Both the position numbers and the translations under genes were made by a program. Source: JACMMS01 sp043758775 (lineage in GTDB: Bacteria; Pseudomonadota; Gammaproteobacteria; Burkholderiales; Methylophilaceae). From it: DNA of 50,478 nt. The notes under the pieces were generated by a model. The model saw nothing but the letters and a program-made list of their open reading frames with translations. It was not told the DNA's origin and searched no databases. Of the stretch, positions 23,373 through 33,200 are shown in pieces. How positions within the stretch are numbered: the first letter of the stretch is position 1; each line of letters opens with the position of its first letter. The DNA is taken from positions 1 through 50,478 of the forward strand of contig JAYVMU010000019.1 in assembly GCA_043758775.1 (NCBI GenBank), in the 5' to 3' direction.

Positions 23373-24527
23373 ATGAATCAGTATTTCGCCACCTGCCCGC
23401 GTGGCCTAGAAGCTTTATTGGCCGCCGAACTCAAAGACTTGAAAGCCAGCAATATAACGCCCACCGATGGCGGAGTTGGCTTTGCTGGCGACTGGGCAGT
23501 ATGTTACGCTGCTAATTTACATTCACGCATTGCCACACGTATTATGTGGCAAGTAGCGCGTGGCAAATACGCAACAGAAGAAGATCTATTTCAAGCGGCG
23601 TATAAACTTAATTGGAGTCAATGGTTTGATGTAAGCCGTGACTTTATGGTGAAAGTCACTGGCGTAAAATGTCCACTCAAAAGCCTAGAGTTTGCTACTT
23701 TAAAAATCAAAGATGCAGTGTGTGATAAATTCAGGCAAGCCGTTGGCAGTCGCCCGTATATTGATACTAAAGAGCCTGATGTGCGTATCCATGCTTATTT
23801 GGCGGCAGAAGAATATCAATTTTATCTCGATACCTCTGGTAACGCTTTGTATCAACGTGGTTTGCGTCGCGCCAGTATTGAAGCACCTTTACGTGAGAAC
23901 CTAGCCGCAGGTATTTTACAGTTATCTGGCTGGCAGCCAGGCACGCCGCTGTTAGATCCGATGTGTGGTAGCGGTACATTTTTGCTTGAGGCGGCGATGA
24001 TGGCGCTGAATATCGCACCTGGTTTAAATCGACATTTTGGTTTTGAAAAACTTAAGAACTTTGATGAAGTTATTTGGAAAAAAATCAAACAAACTGCTGC
24101 AAATAAAGCTAAGCCTGCTACATTCCAAAAAATCTATGGTAGTGATGCTGATTTACGCGCTGTACGCGTGACTAAGCAAAATCTGCAAGAGGCTGGCTTT
24201 GCCGAAGTGGTGCAAGTAGCCCACGTTAATATCACTGAAGTTGCTGCCCCTAGTGATACTGGTGTACTGATTGCCAATCCGCCTTATGGTGTACGTATTG
24301 GCGAAGATGAAGAGTTAGCGGCTTTGTACCCACATATGGGCGAAGCTTTAAAACGTAAATTTAGCGGCTGGAATACTTACTTTTTAACTACCGATATGCG
24401 CTTGCCTAAACTGATGCGATTGGCACCAAGCAAGCGCACGCCCTTGTTTAATGGGCCTTTAGAGTGCCGCCTGTTTGAGATTAAAATGGTAGCGGGGAGT
24501 AACCGCAAAGAGAAACCAATAGGATAG
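23373..24527 (+). CDS. rlmL: THUMP-domain 23S rRNA methyltransferase, RlmL-like
   Basis: 384 residues. The N-terminal THUMP/ferredoxin-like region (about 1-165; YFATCPRGLEALLAAEL, RIMWQVARGKYATEEDL) is followed by a Rossmann methyltransferase with DPMCGSGTFLLEA (about 199-211) and the amino-methyltransferase motif NPPYG (302-306). This matches the N-terminal RlmL half of E. coli RlmKL, which makes m2G2445 in 23S rRNA; the RlmK half is absent, as is common outside enterobacteria. Its close neighbour starts 6 bases after the stop, so the two form an operon. Other m2G-forming THUMP enzymes are possible, but the order and length favour RlmL. Confidence 0.78.
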   Translation: MNQYFATCPRGLEALLAAELKDLKASNITPTDGGVGFAGDWAVCYAANLHSRIATRIMWQVARGKYATEEDLFQAAYKLNWSQWFDVSRDFMVKVTGVKCPLKSLEFATLKIKDAVCDKFRQAVGSRPYIDTKEPDVRIHAYLAAEEYQFYLDTSGNALYQRGLRRASIEAPLRENLAAGILQLSGWQPGTPLLDPMCGSGTFLLEAAMMALNIAPGLNRHFGFEKLKNFDEVIWKKIKQTAANKAKPATFQKIYGSDADLRAVRVTKQNLQEAGFAEVVQVAHVNITEVAAPSDTGVLIANPPYGVRIGEDEELAALYPHMGEALKRKFSGWNTYFLTTDMRLPKLMRLAPSKRTPLFNGPLECRLFEIKMVAGSNRKEKPIG

Positions 24528-24533
24528 ACCAGT

Positions 24534-24896
24534 ATGACTAATCCACCAGATTCATTAGCTAACTTACGTGAACGGATTAATGCGTTTGTCAATGAGCGTG
24601 ACTGGGCGCAGTTTCATTCGCCCAAGAACTTAGCCATGGCGATGATTGTGGAAGCGGCGGAACTGGTTGAGCATTTTCAATGGGAAACCGAACAAGCCAG
24701 CCGTGACTTAACACCTGAGAAACGCGAGCAAGTCAGCCATGAGCTAGCGGATACTTTCGTTTATTTGTTGCGCATTGCCGAGGTGCTGAACATTGATTTA
24801 ATACAAGCGGCCAATGCAAAAATAGATTTAAATGCCAAGAAATACCCAGTAGAAAAAGCCCGCGGTAGTAATGCTAAATATACGGCTTACGAATAG
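24534..24896 (+). CDS. MazG-like nucleotide pyrophosphohydrolase (dCTPase-type)
   Basis: 120 residues. The MazG-type metal-binding Glu/Asp set is E40-A-A-E43 (IVEAAELVEHFQW) and E70-L-A-D73 (SHELADTFVYLL). The helix order and the SPKNLAMAM segment match the single-domain RS21-C6/DCTPP1-like family, which hydrolyses (d)NTPs to monophosphates and so sanitises the pool. Cytosolic, all-alpha; acts as a dimer or tetramer. In an operon with rlmL, followed by a bidirectional terminator. Substrate preference cannot be read from sequence. Confidence 0.8.
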   Translation: MTNPPDSLANLRERINAFVNERDWAQFHSPKNLAMAMIVEAAELVEHFQWETEQASRDLTPEKREQVSHELADTFVYLLRIAEVLNIDLIQAANAKIDLNAKKYPVEKARGSNAKYTAYE

Positions 24897-24922
24897 GGTT
24901 GGTAATACATTGAATAGTCGTA

Positions 24923-24953
24923 AAAAAGCCCAACAAATATTGCCGGGCTTTTT
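24923..24953. terminator. Bidirectional rho-independent terminator
   Basis: AAAAAGCCC (24923-24931) pairs with GGGCTTTTT (24945-24953) around a 13-base loop. It lies between converging pyrophosphohydrolase and tpx genes, with T-runs in both directions. Confidence 0.85.
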
Positions 24954-24975
24954 AATATGCAATTTCTGCTAGTAA

Positions 24976-25476
24976 TTATAAAGCTGCAAGTGCCGCCTCA
25001 TAGTTGGGCTCATTAGCAATTTCGCTTATTAATTCTGTATAAATCACGGTGTCTTTTTCATCTAATACAATCACCGCGCGTGCGGCTAAGCCAGCTAACT
25101 TGCTGGTAGCAATCAACAAGCCGTAATTTTTTAAGAAATCACGACCGCGCATGGTGGATAAGTTGACTACATTTTCCAAGCCTTCCGCTGCGCAAAAACG
25201 TGTTTGTGCAAATGGTAAGTCTGCAGAAATATTAATCACAACCGTATTATTGAGGCTGCTGGCACTTTTGTTAAATGCACGTACAGACATTGCACAAGTT
25301 GGTGTATCTACACTAGGAAATACGTTTAATATTTTACGTTTGCCAGCAAACGACTCTAACGTAACATTAGCTAATGCTTTATCGACTAATGTGAAATCGT
25401 GAGCTTTTTGACCTACAGTTGGCAAATTACCAAACACTTCAACTGGATTGCCTTTGAGCGTTACGTTACTTGACAT
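24976..25476 (-). CDS. tpx: Thiol peroxidase Tpx
   Basis: 166 residues, atypical 2-Cys peroxiredoxin. The peroxidatic Cys61 is in FPSVDTPTCAMSVR and the resolving Cys95 in QTRFCAAEG, the spacing that defines Tpx. It begins MSSNVTLKGNPVEVFG, typical for the family, after a GAGGAAAA ribosome-binding site. It reduces lipid and alkyl hydroperoxides with thioredoxin; E. coli Tpx is periplasmic by some reports but has no signal peptide, and none is seen here. Monocistronic. Confidence 0.93.
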   Translation of the reverse strand: MSSNVTLKGNPVEVFGNLPTVGQKAHDFTLVDKALANVTLESFAGKRKILNVFPSVDTPTCAMSVRAFNKSASSLNNTVVINISADLPFAQTRFCAAEGLENVVNLSTMRGRDFLKNYGLLIATSKLAGLAARAVIVLDEKDTVIYTELISEIANEPNYEAALAAL

Positions 25477-25679
25477 GATGATTTTCCTCGAGAATAGTGA
25501 TTGTTAGGTTTGATTAAATCAGTGGATTATCATAAAACAAAAACTACTTGTTTGATACAGGCTATTTTTAGTTTTACTGCCACATGTTTAGTATTTATTT
25601 AATATTAATAATAGGCACAGACTATAAACCTACACCTATTCATGTTTTTAAGCTATTCGCAATCAATAATGAAAGTTAT

Positions 25680-26840
25680 CTAACTTAATAGATTCTCACT
25701 TAAATAACCAATGGTCATTGTTTGATTATGCAGCACGCTATCTGATGTGTTTGGTCTAGGTGCCAGCTCACCATATGAATAAAAGCCTGTTACGGTGGTT
25801 TGTGAACCTAAAATCTGCTGTACTAGTTTAATTTCGTCTGCTACTTGTGCTGCCATGACACCTTTGCGGCCTACACAGCTAACACATACAGCCAAACCAG
25901 TTTGATTGGTTTTATTTGCAGCTAAATTCTCTAATACCAAGTGTGCTGCTGCACCTGCACCTTCAACTAATCGATCATGGTTACTTTGGCACAGGCGTAC
26001 GGTTTCACCTTCTTCTACGTTACCAGCAAAAGTGAGGCTGTTGTCGTTAGTGTTCACAGCAAGTAAGGTGCGAATTTTCTCTACATCACGCTTACCTTCT
26101 TCAATGATCGCTAAGGGAAACTTTAAACCTGTACCAGGTAAGCCTTTGGCGTACGCATCACCGATATAAAGCCTATAAAGCGGTAGTGCTGGTTTACTAT
26201 CCATTTCATAGACCACGTTTTTCTCTGAGCGCGTTACTTTACGAGGTGGGCCATATGGTTTCCAGCCGCCTTGTGCGCCACTGGATGTGATTAAATTGTT
26301 GCCATATAAACCAACTGCAATGACTAAATTATCTGAAATAGCTTCATTAAATAATTGTAGTGTTTTGACGAAAGCACCGCCATCACCAGCTAGACCGCCA
26401 ACGATTGGGATGTCACCTAATACACTCTGAAAACCAAGCAGTAATTCAGAACCGTTCACGTTTAAACCGTCAGAAAACACTAATACCGTACGCAGGCTAT
26501 CTGCTTTTAATTGCTTGGCTAGGCCTGCTGCTGCTTCAAATGAGCTTTGCATGCTGGTCATTTTTGTGTGGCTAACGCGCTGTATGGTTTTTTCCCACAA
26601 TATGGCGGTAATTTGTATACTTTCGTCGAATACGCCAGTCGGATTGATTTCACCAGAAGTAGTACAGCCTACAATTTGCGCTGCCGGATAACGAGTTTTA
26701 AGAAATCCAGCTAGTTTTCCATCACTAAATCGCTTAACAGAACCGAAAACCAGCACTAGATTGGCATTAGGTAGCGGTGAGGTAGATGACAGATCTTTTA
26801 GTGTCATTTTCTCGGTTACGGACTCTTGTTTGATTATCAT
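25680..26840 (-). CDS. FIST N/C domain protein (putative small-molecule sensor)
   Basis: 386 residues behind GAGGAA. The FIST_N part (about 25-215) has VLVFGSVKRFSDG, YPAAQIVGCTTSGEI, VLVFSDGLNVNGSELL and IPIVGGLAGDG; the FIST_C part has PLYRLYIGD, GLPGTGLKFPLAI, LAVNTNDNSLTFAGNV and ETVRLCQSNHDRLV. FIST domains bind small ligands, proposed to be amino acids, and are usually fused to or next to chemotaxis or cyclic-di-GMP modules. It is divergent from the Pil-Chp operon with a shared 292-base control region, so it may feed a signal into that pathway, though no physical link is visible. No signal peptide or membrane segment. Confidence 0.8.
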   Translation of the reverse strand: MIIKQESVTEKMTLKDLSSTSPLPNANLVLVFGSVKRFSDGKLAGFLKTRYPAAQIVGCTTSGEINPTGVFDESIQITAILWEKTIQRVSHTKMTSMQSSFEAAAGLAKQLKADSLRTVLVFSDGLNVNGSELLLGFQSVLGDIPIVGGLAGDGGAFVKTLQLFNEAISDNLVIAVGLYGNNLITSSGAQGGWKPYGPPRKVTRSEKNVVYEMDSKPALPLYRLYIGDAYAKGLPGTGLKFPLAIIEEGKRDVEKIRTLLAVNTNDNSLTFAGNVEEGETVRLCQSNHDRLVEGAGAAAHLVLENLAANKTNQTGLAVCVSCVGRKGVMAAQVADEIKLVQQILGSQTTVTGFYSYGELAPRPNTSDSVLHNQTMTIGYLSENLLS

Positions 26841-26931
26841 AGCGATTTATTCCTCACCCAGCTGTTAAATATTATTTAAGTCATGGTCGACGGTAATTAA
26901 ATGATTTCATCAAAAACTACAATCACGAATA

Positions 26932-26985
26932 ATTGTTAACCAATTGTAAACTACATTAATGTATATTGTTACAAAACTATTGTAA
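26932..26985 (+). promoter_or_regulatory. Four ATTGTWA repeats in the FIST-pilG control region
   Basis: ATTGTTA at 26932 and 26965 and ATTGTAA at 26943 and 26979 lie in the same direction; the first three starts are 11 and 22 bases apart. The last one also forms a dyad, TTACAA-N5-TTGTAA (26969-26985). Could be regulator-binding sites between the two divergent genes; the binding protein is unknown. Confidence 0.35.
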
Positions 26986-27132
26986 GTAAGAAAAAAAATG
27001 TATCACTTATCATCATAATGCGGTTATAGTTCAGTCCTGTGATGATTCATTTAGATATGAAATAGAAATAATTAATTATAATAATGCAATACTGACTAGA
27101 TTAATTTAGTAATGTTTTGAGGGGATTACTGA

Positions 27133-27525
27133 GTGGAGCAAGCCAATCTTACTGGTACCAAGGTTATGGTGATAGACGATAGTAATACTATTCGTCGCAG
27201 TGCTGAAATATTTCTCAAAGCTTCAGGCTGTGCAGTTATTCTTGCCGAGAATGGTTTTGACGCGCTGTCCAAAATATCCAGTGAACATCCTCAACTTATC
27301 TTCGTCGATATTATGATGCCTCGTTTAGACGGCTATCAGACCTGTGCACTTATCAAAAGAAATCCTCGTTATAAATCAACCCCAGTTATTATGCTTTCAA
27401 GCAAGGATGGTGTATTTGATAGGGCGCGTGGGCGTATGGTCGGTTCGGATCAATACTTAACTAAGCCTTTTACTCAAGAAACCTTGCTAGATGCAATTCG
27501 GACTTACGTTAATCCTAATACTTAA
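27133..27525 (+). CDS. pilG: Type IV pilus response regulator PilG
   Basis: 130 residues, single REC domain; GTG start at 27133 behind GAGGGG. Acidic pair in VMVIDDSNTIRR, phosphoacceptor Asp in IFVDIMMPRLDGYQ, Thr/Ser in VIMLSSKDG, Lys in LTKPF. PilG-type CheY of the Pil-Chp system is phosphorylated by ChpA and promotes pilus extension in Pseudomonas. First gene of the cluster; gap to pilH is 21 bases. Confidence 0.88.
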   Translation: MEQANLTGTKVMVIDDSNTIRRSAEIFLKASGCAVILAENGFDALSKISSEHPQLIFVDIMMPRLDGYQTCALIKRNPRYKSTPVIMLSSKDGVFDRARGRMVGSDQYLTKPFTQETLLDAIRTYVNPNT

Positions 27526-27546
27526 ATCAAAATAGGTGATACCAAC

Positions 27547-27909
27547 ATGGCGATAAAAAAAATATTAGTAGTAGATGATTCAGCTACAGACCGCTTTTAC
27601 TTAACTGAGATATTGCAAGGTGCGGGTTTTGAAGTATCAACTGCGGAAAATGGCGATGAGTGTTTAGTTAAAGTAAAAGAAAACATGCCAGATTTAGTTG
27701 TGATGGATGTCATTATGCCTGGCCTAAATGGTTTTCAAGCTACGCGGGCACTATCAAAAAATGCTGAAACCGCCCATATTCCAGTGATTATGTGCACAGG
27801 CAAGGAAGTCACTGATCGAGCATGGGCGCTGAAACAAGGTGCTAAGGAGTGTGTGATTAAACCAGCAAATGCCGCAGAGTTAATAAGTAAAATTAAAGCG
27901 TTAGAGTAA
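27547..27909 (+). CDS. pilH: Type IV pilus response regulator PilH
   Basis: 120 residues, single REC domain. ILVVDDSATDRFYLTEIL, phosphoacceptor in LVVMDVIMPGLNGFQATRAL, CTGKEVTDRAWALKQGAKECVIKP. The sequence after the phosphoacceptor (PGLNGFQATR) and the order pilG-pilH-pilI identify it. In Pseudomonas PilH acts as phosphate sink or retraction regulator opposed to PilG. It follows pilG on the same operon. Confidence 0.88.
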   Translation: MAIKKILVVDDSATDRFYLTEILQGAGFEVSTAENGDECLVKVKENMPDLVVMDVIMPGLNGFQATRALSKNAETAHIPVIMCTGKEVTDRAWALKQGAKECVIKPANAAELISKIKALE

Positions 27910-27954
27910 AAAAATTACTGGACTTTAAAATAGCTAAATTAAAATAATTAAATC

Positions 27955-28476
27955 ATGGCTAAACAAAAACTAAACTTACAGATTTATCAGCAAGATATTC
28001 TTACACGCCTGAAAATGGTGGCCGAAGGTGGGCAAGCAGCTACTGTTTCGCGCTTGGGCGTGAGTGTTGCTGGCCGTAATTATTTGGTGTCGTTAACGGA
28101 TGTAAGTGAAGTGCTGCCGATGCCAGAAATCACTAAAATACCGCTAACACGGCCTTGGTTTATGGGTGTTGCTAACGTACGTGGTAATCTTGCAGCAGTG
28201 ACAGATCTGGCCAGCTTCTTAGGTCAGATTTCACCTCCCATCAGTAGTGAAAGCCGTGTTCTACTTGCGCATACACGTTTCGGCATTAATGCAGGTTTGT
28301 TAGTTGATCGTTTGGTTGGCTTACGTGATATAAATGCTATGCAGCTTACACATATAGCAGCTTCAGAAGCTGGTTGGCAACTCAATTTATATCAAGATGA
28401 TAACGGGCAGGAGTGGCAAGAAATTGATATTGGATTGTTGATCAATGAAACAGAGTTTTTGCAGGTGGCAATTTAA
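27955..28476 (+). CDS. pilI: CheW-like adaptor PilI
   Basis: 173 residues, CheW domain: VSVAGRNYLVSLTDVSEVLPMPEITKIPLTRPWFMGVANVRGNLAAVTDLASFLG is the hallmark GVxNxRG region. It couples the receptor PilJ to the kinase ChpA at the pole. The N-terminus (AKQKLNLQIYQQDILTRL) is helical. Lies between pilH and pilJ as in other Pil-Chp clusters. Confidence 0.87.
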   Translation: MAKQKLNLQIYQQDILTRLKMVAEGGQAATVSRLGVSVAGRNYLVSLTDVSEVLPMPEITKIPLTRPWFMGVANVRGNLAAVTDLASFLGQISPPISSESRVLLAHTRFGINAGLLVDRLVGLRDINAMQLTHIAASEAGWQLNLYQDDNGQEWQEIDIGLLINETEFLQVAI

Positions 28477-28547
28477 TATAGGTTATAAAGTTTAATGTTC
28501 GAGTGACGCATGCAGCGAAGTGCATTCTATAAAATGAGGTGATGAGT

Positions 28548-30209
28548 ATGGCGATTAATTTTTCAGAGTTCAGTGCTAAGTTTAAGGCGCTATTTAAGCC
28601 AAAGGATTCTTCTACATCGGTTTGGACAAGAACCGACTCGTACCTTTCGTCATTTTTGTTAGTGTCCGCAATTATAGCTATCACATTCTTGACGTTAGAT
28701 ATTAGTCAGGTGAGACGTGACAACCAGTTTGCCCTCGCATCTTCAGATATGCAGGTGTTTATCCAGCAGTCCGTGCGTGATGCTGCGCTGTCTGTATCAT
28801 TTGATGACAATTCGGCAATGCGAATGATGAATGCATCTGGCAGTATTAAAAGTAATCTGGACACAATGAAAAAACTCAATGCTAATAATGTATTGGGTGA
28901 TAAAAGTGTGACTAAGTTACTCGATACAGTGGATTCATTGTGGATTGAACAGCAGTCAGGGCTTAAAGCGTTTACTGAGAACGCTGTCAAAAATGAGGAT
29001 GCAATCAAAAAACTAATTTCAATGGCCGCGACTAGTGACAGTATTATTGGAGTAGCCCGTCAAGCTGCTGAAAAATATAAACAAGAAGGTAAAGCAAATT
29101 TATTGTTAGCCTTGGCATCTGCGTTTGCGATTGTTGCTTTGATTCTTTTGATTGTGGTGGCGGTACGTCAGATTAAACGTGCAAAACAAAGCTTTCTTGA
29201 TGTGGAGAAAACTAACTTAAACAACCAGGAAGCAATTTTGCACTTGTTGGATGAAATGGGTGACTTGGCTGATGGCGACTTAACGGTTACGGCGCAGGTA
29301 AGTGAAAATATTACTGGAGCGATTGCTGATTCTATTAACTATACGATTGCCAGCTTGCGTGATTTGGTGTCTGAAATTATTAGAGCGACAAAACAGGTGA
29401 CATCAGCAACCGAGCAAGCGCAGGTTACATCAGTCTCCTTGCTTTCAGCAGCGGAACAACAATCTTCACAAATTGTTGAAACAACCGATGCGGTAAGTAA
29501 TATGACACGTTCAATTTTGCAAGTATCTAGCAATGCTGGGCAGGCGTCAGACGTTGCGCAGCGATCACTACAAGCAGCAACAGAGGGTTCACAAGCGGTG
29601 CAGAATACAATTTCAGGTATGAACGAAATTCGATCACAAATTCAAGAAACATCAAAACGTATTAAACGCTTGGGTGAAAGCTCACAAGAAATTAGTGAAA
29701 TCGTGGAGTTGATTTCAGATATTACTGAACAAACCAATATTCTAGCGTTGAACGCAGCGATACAGGCAGCATCAGCGGGCGAAGCAGGTCGAGGTTTTAC
29801 GGTGGTTGCGGAAGAGGTTCAGCGTTTGGCGGAACGCTCATCAGAGGCGACAAAACAAATTAGTGCGATTGTGAAGACAATTCAGACCGATACGAACAGT
29901 GCGGTGGTCGCGATGGAGAAAAGTACCGAGGGTGTGGTCGAAGGAGCGCGCTTGTCTGATGCGGCGGGTAAAGCACTGACTGAAATTGAAACGGTTTCGA
30001 ATGACCTAGCGCGCTTGATTCGTTCTATTTCTAGTGCAACGGTAGCACAAACCGAAGTGGCGTCAGTGGTGACGCGCAACATGCAGCAAATTCAAAGTAT
30101 TACCTCGCAAACAACGGATGGTACTAAATTGACAGCTGAATCTGTAGGACAGTTAAATCGACTAGCTGAAGAGCTGCGTGATTCAGTTGCTGGCTTCAAG
30201 TTAGCTTAA
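28548..30209 (+). CDS. pilJ: Pil-Chp methyl-accepting chemotaxis receptor PilJ
   Basis: About 553 residues. I chose ATG 28548 because GAGGTGAT sits at a good distance; GTG 28539 and ATG 28542 are possible but closer to it. TM1 is near 28-50 (FLLVSAIIAITFLTL), a periplasmic PilJ sensor region of about 125 residues follows, TM2 near 180-205 (LASAFAIVALILLIVVAVRQ), then a HAMP-like linker and the MCP signalling domain, whose hairpin tip is EISEIVELISDITEQTNILALNAAIQAASAGEAGRGFTVVA in three pieces around 395-430. In Pseudomonas PilJ senses surface contact via pilins. No cheR/cheB-type genes for methylation are in the cluster. Confidence 0.88.
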   Translation: MAINFSEFSAKFKALFKPKDSSTSVWTRTDSYLSSFLLVSAIIAITFLTLDISQVRRDNQFALASSDMQVFIQQSVRDAALSVSFDDNSAMRMMNASGSIKSNLDTMKKLNANNVLGDKSVTKLLDTVDSLWIEQQSGLKAFTENAVKNEDAIKKLISMAATSDSIIGVARQAAEKYKQEGKANLLLALASAFAIVALILLIVVAVRQIKRAKQSFLDVEKTNLNNQEAILHLLDEMGDLADGDLTVTAQVSENITGAIADSINYTIASLRDLVSEIIRATKQVTSATEQAQVTSVSLLSAAEQQSSQIVETTDAVSNMTRSILQVSSNAGQASDVAQRSLQAATEGSQAVQNTISGMNEIRSQIQETSKRIKRLGESSQEISEIVELISDITEQTNILALNAAIQAASAGEAGRGFTVVAEEVQRLAERSSEATKQISAIVKTIQTDTNSAVVAMEKSTEGVVEGARLSDAAGKALTEIETVSNDLARLIRSISSATVAQTEVASVVTRNMQQIQSITSQTTDGTKLTAESVGQLNRLAEELRDSVAGFKLA

Positions 30210-30266
30210 TTTTAGTTTGTCATTTATGGATTGCTTTAATCATTGCTTAACATGGAGCATTAGCTA

Positions 30267-33200
30267 GTGTCAGAGGAATTCGACATAGGCCCACTCACTT
30301 GGGTAAAAGATGAAATAGATCAAGTGCTTACTACAGTGCTTGGCAATATTGAATCTGTAGCGGCCAATCCTAACGATCTGTCAGTATTGCGACTCTCACA
30401 AACACATTTGTATCAGGTGAGTGGTGCGCTTGATATGGTGGGTTTAGAAGGCTGTAAGCGCTTTTGTGCGGAGTTGGAAAAAATAACTTCTAAGCTGGAT
30501 AAGCAATTGATTGCGCCTGCGCCTGAGCTGCTAGCAGATATAGCACATGCGCTAAATGCCCTAAAAAGTTATCTACAAGACCTGTTAAATGGTATGCCAG
30601 ATACCCCAGTGCGCCTATTTTCTGCGTTAAACCCTCTCGTTGTTGCGCAAGGTGAAATTCTAGATGAAAGTGATTTATTCTTTCCTGATACTAGCCAGTT
30701 AGCACCCAAAGATTTGCAAAGTAAAAGCTTGGGTGATACGGATTATGTGAGTTTTATCATAGAACAGCGTGTTCATTATCAAAAATCATTACTAGCTTGG
30801 TTACAAAAGAAACAAGCTTCAGATTTAGATAGCATGCGTTTGGCTATTGAAAATGTCAGTCAAGTCCAAGAAACATCTGGTCAAAAAACTTTATGGTGGG
30901 TAGCAAGCGCATTTGCTGAATCGTTAAACGATGAAAAAATATCTGCGCATGCAGGCGCAAGGCGACTGTGTCGCAGGATAGACCAAGAGTTACGTAGCCT
31001 CAGTGAGGGGCAAACTAAACCTTATGGTCAGTTGCTAAAAGACATTTTGTACTATGTGGCAGTGAGCGATAGCACTTCCGCCAGTCTGGATAAAGTCCGA
31101 GCAGTGTTTGAACTCGATAACTTAATTCCTAATAAGTCTACAAGCAGTATTAGAGTTCTTACTAAAGAGCAACAGCAGGTAATCAGTGACTTAATTGCCG
31201 ATGTCGATGGGTTAAAATTCACTTGGCAAGCGGTAGCAGAAGATGAAGCATCGGCTTTGCCTAATTTCTGTGAAAAAATGGTGGCAACTGCTGAGTCTAG
31301 CAAAAAACTAAGTAATACAGTGATTGCTGATTATTTTATTAGTATAAGTAAAGCTGCAACAGCAATCAGTATGCAGCACAGCAGCCAAGCTATTCATCAA
31401 CAACAACTTGCACGAATTGAAATTGCTTCGGCACTTAATTTGGCTGAACTAACGCTGCATAACTATCAAAAATTTAACAATGAATCAAAACAAAAATTAG
31501 AAGCTGCATGCAAGCGCCTGCAAAGTTTAGCGGCAGGCGACGAACTCACTGATTTAGTGATGTCTGATCAGTTAGAAGGTGAAACCTTAGCTGCTATTGT
31601 GACGCAAATTAAAGAGGCATTAAAAGTTGTGGAAGAAGCGTTAGATTTATTCTTCCGTAATCCAAATGAGCAAGCGCCACTTACGCAAGTGGATAAACCT
31701 TTGCAACAAGTAGTTGTTGCGTTTGATATGCTAAATATGGCAACGCCTACAGCAATTGCTCAGGCTGGGTTTGGTTTAGTTAAACATTTTAGTGACGATG
31801 ACTATGTTGCAAATCAGACGCAATTTGAGTTGTTGGCTGAGAGCTTGAGTATGCTTGGGCTTTATGTAGATGAACTACCTAAAGTACGCCCAGAGTCAGA
31901 AACTGCTTTGCTTGGCGCTTTGGATAGGCTGAATCAAGAGCGTGTAGCTCGTGGCATTGTGATGCCGACAGCCGCGATTGTTAACACAGTGGAACCTGCA
32001 GATATAAAACCTGATACTTTGGCTGATGCAATCACCGAAGTTGCTGTGCCAACACCAGCTTCAAAAGCATCAGCTACTCCATTAATAGATCCTGAACTGC
32101 TGGATATTTTCCTCACAGAATCTGAGGAAGTATTAGCCCAAAATGCACAAAATCTACAGACGTTACGTGTCAACAATACAGATATCAATGCGATGGCCGA
32201 ACTCCGTCGTGGCTATCATACCCTTAAAGGCAGTGGCAGAACGGTTGGTTTAACTGATATTGGCAATGTGGCCGGCTCTGTTGAAACGATGCTCAATGCG
32301 GTTATCGATCAAAAAACCTATTTAAGGGCTGAGCAACTTGGCTTTTTAGAACAGACAACGGCTGCTTTTGCTGCTTGGGCTGTAGAGCTAAAAGATTCTG
32401 GCACCGCATCGGTTGATGTAGCTGAGTGGCAAGAAAAAGTAGCAAGTGTTGCTAAGCCCAAAATGAGTAGCCAGATAGAAGAAGTAGTTGTAGGCGGCAC
32501 GCGTAAAATGAGCCGTGGTCTGTACAACGTATTTTTGCAAGAAGCTCAACAAAACTTGGCGATACTGCAAGAAGATGTACATAGTTTGAGTGAAAATAGT
32601 AATGCTAAAAATGCCAGACTTAAACCAACTGATATTTGTAAGCGCGCAGTGCATACCCTAGCAAGCAATGCACTCACTGCGGGCTTTAAGCCTATGGGTG
32701 AGCTGGGCCGTGCTCTAGAAAATTGGCTGGATACACTCAAAAGTGGCTGGAATAGTGAATCTGTTGTGTTGTACAGAAAATCAGTTAAATCGTTAACTGA
32801 TATGTGGGAAAGAGCGGCTAAATTGCTGCATCCACGCGCAGCTCCTGCTTTAATTAAAGTATTAAAAAATGCGACTGGTTCGTATGCAATGAGCGAAGCG
32901 ACGGAGCTTGCCGATGGCGCTGCTAGTTTAGCTGGTGTGGATATAAGTGAGGTTGATTTTGCCAATGCTGAAGTTATTGAGATTTCAGATATGGCTTCTG
33001 TCGATCCGGCTAGTCTGCAAGATGACGTTATAGTAAATACGGCCAATGAAGTATCAAGAGCTACACCTGCAAGTGCAGATAGAGAATTACTCAATATCTT
33101 TATTGAAGAAGCGCGTGAGTTAATTCCACAAATGGGTAACGAATTACGTGCTTGGCGTAGCAATCCTGCAGAGCAGGACTTAGCAGACGCATTGCAACGT

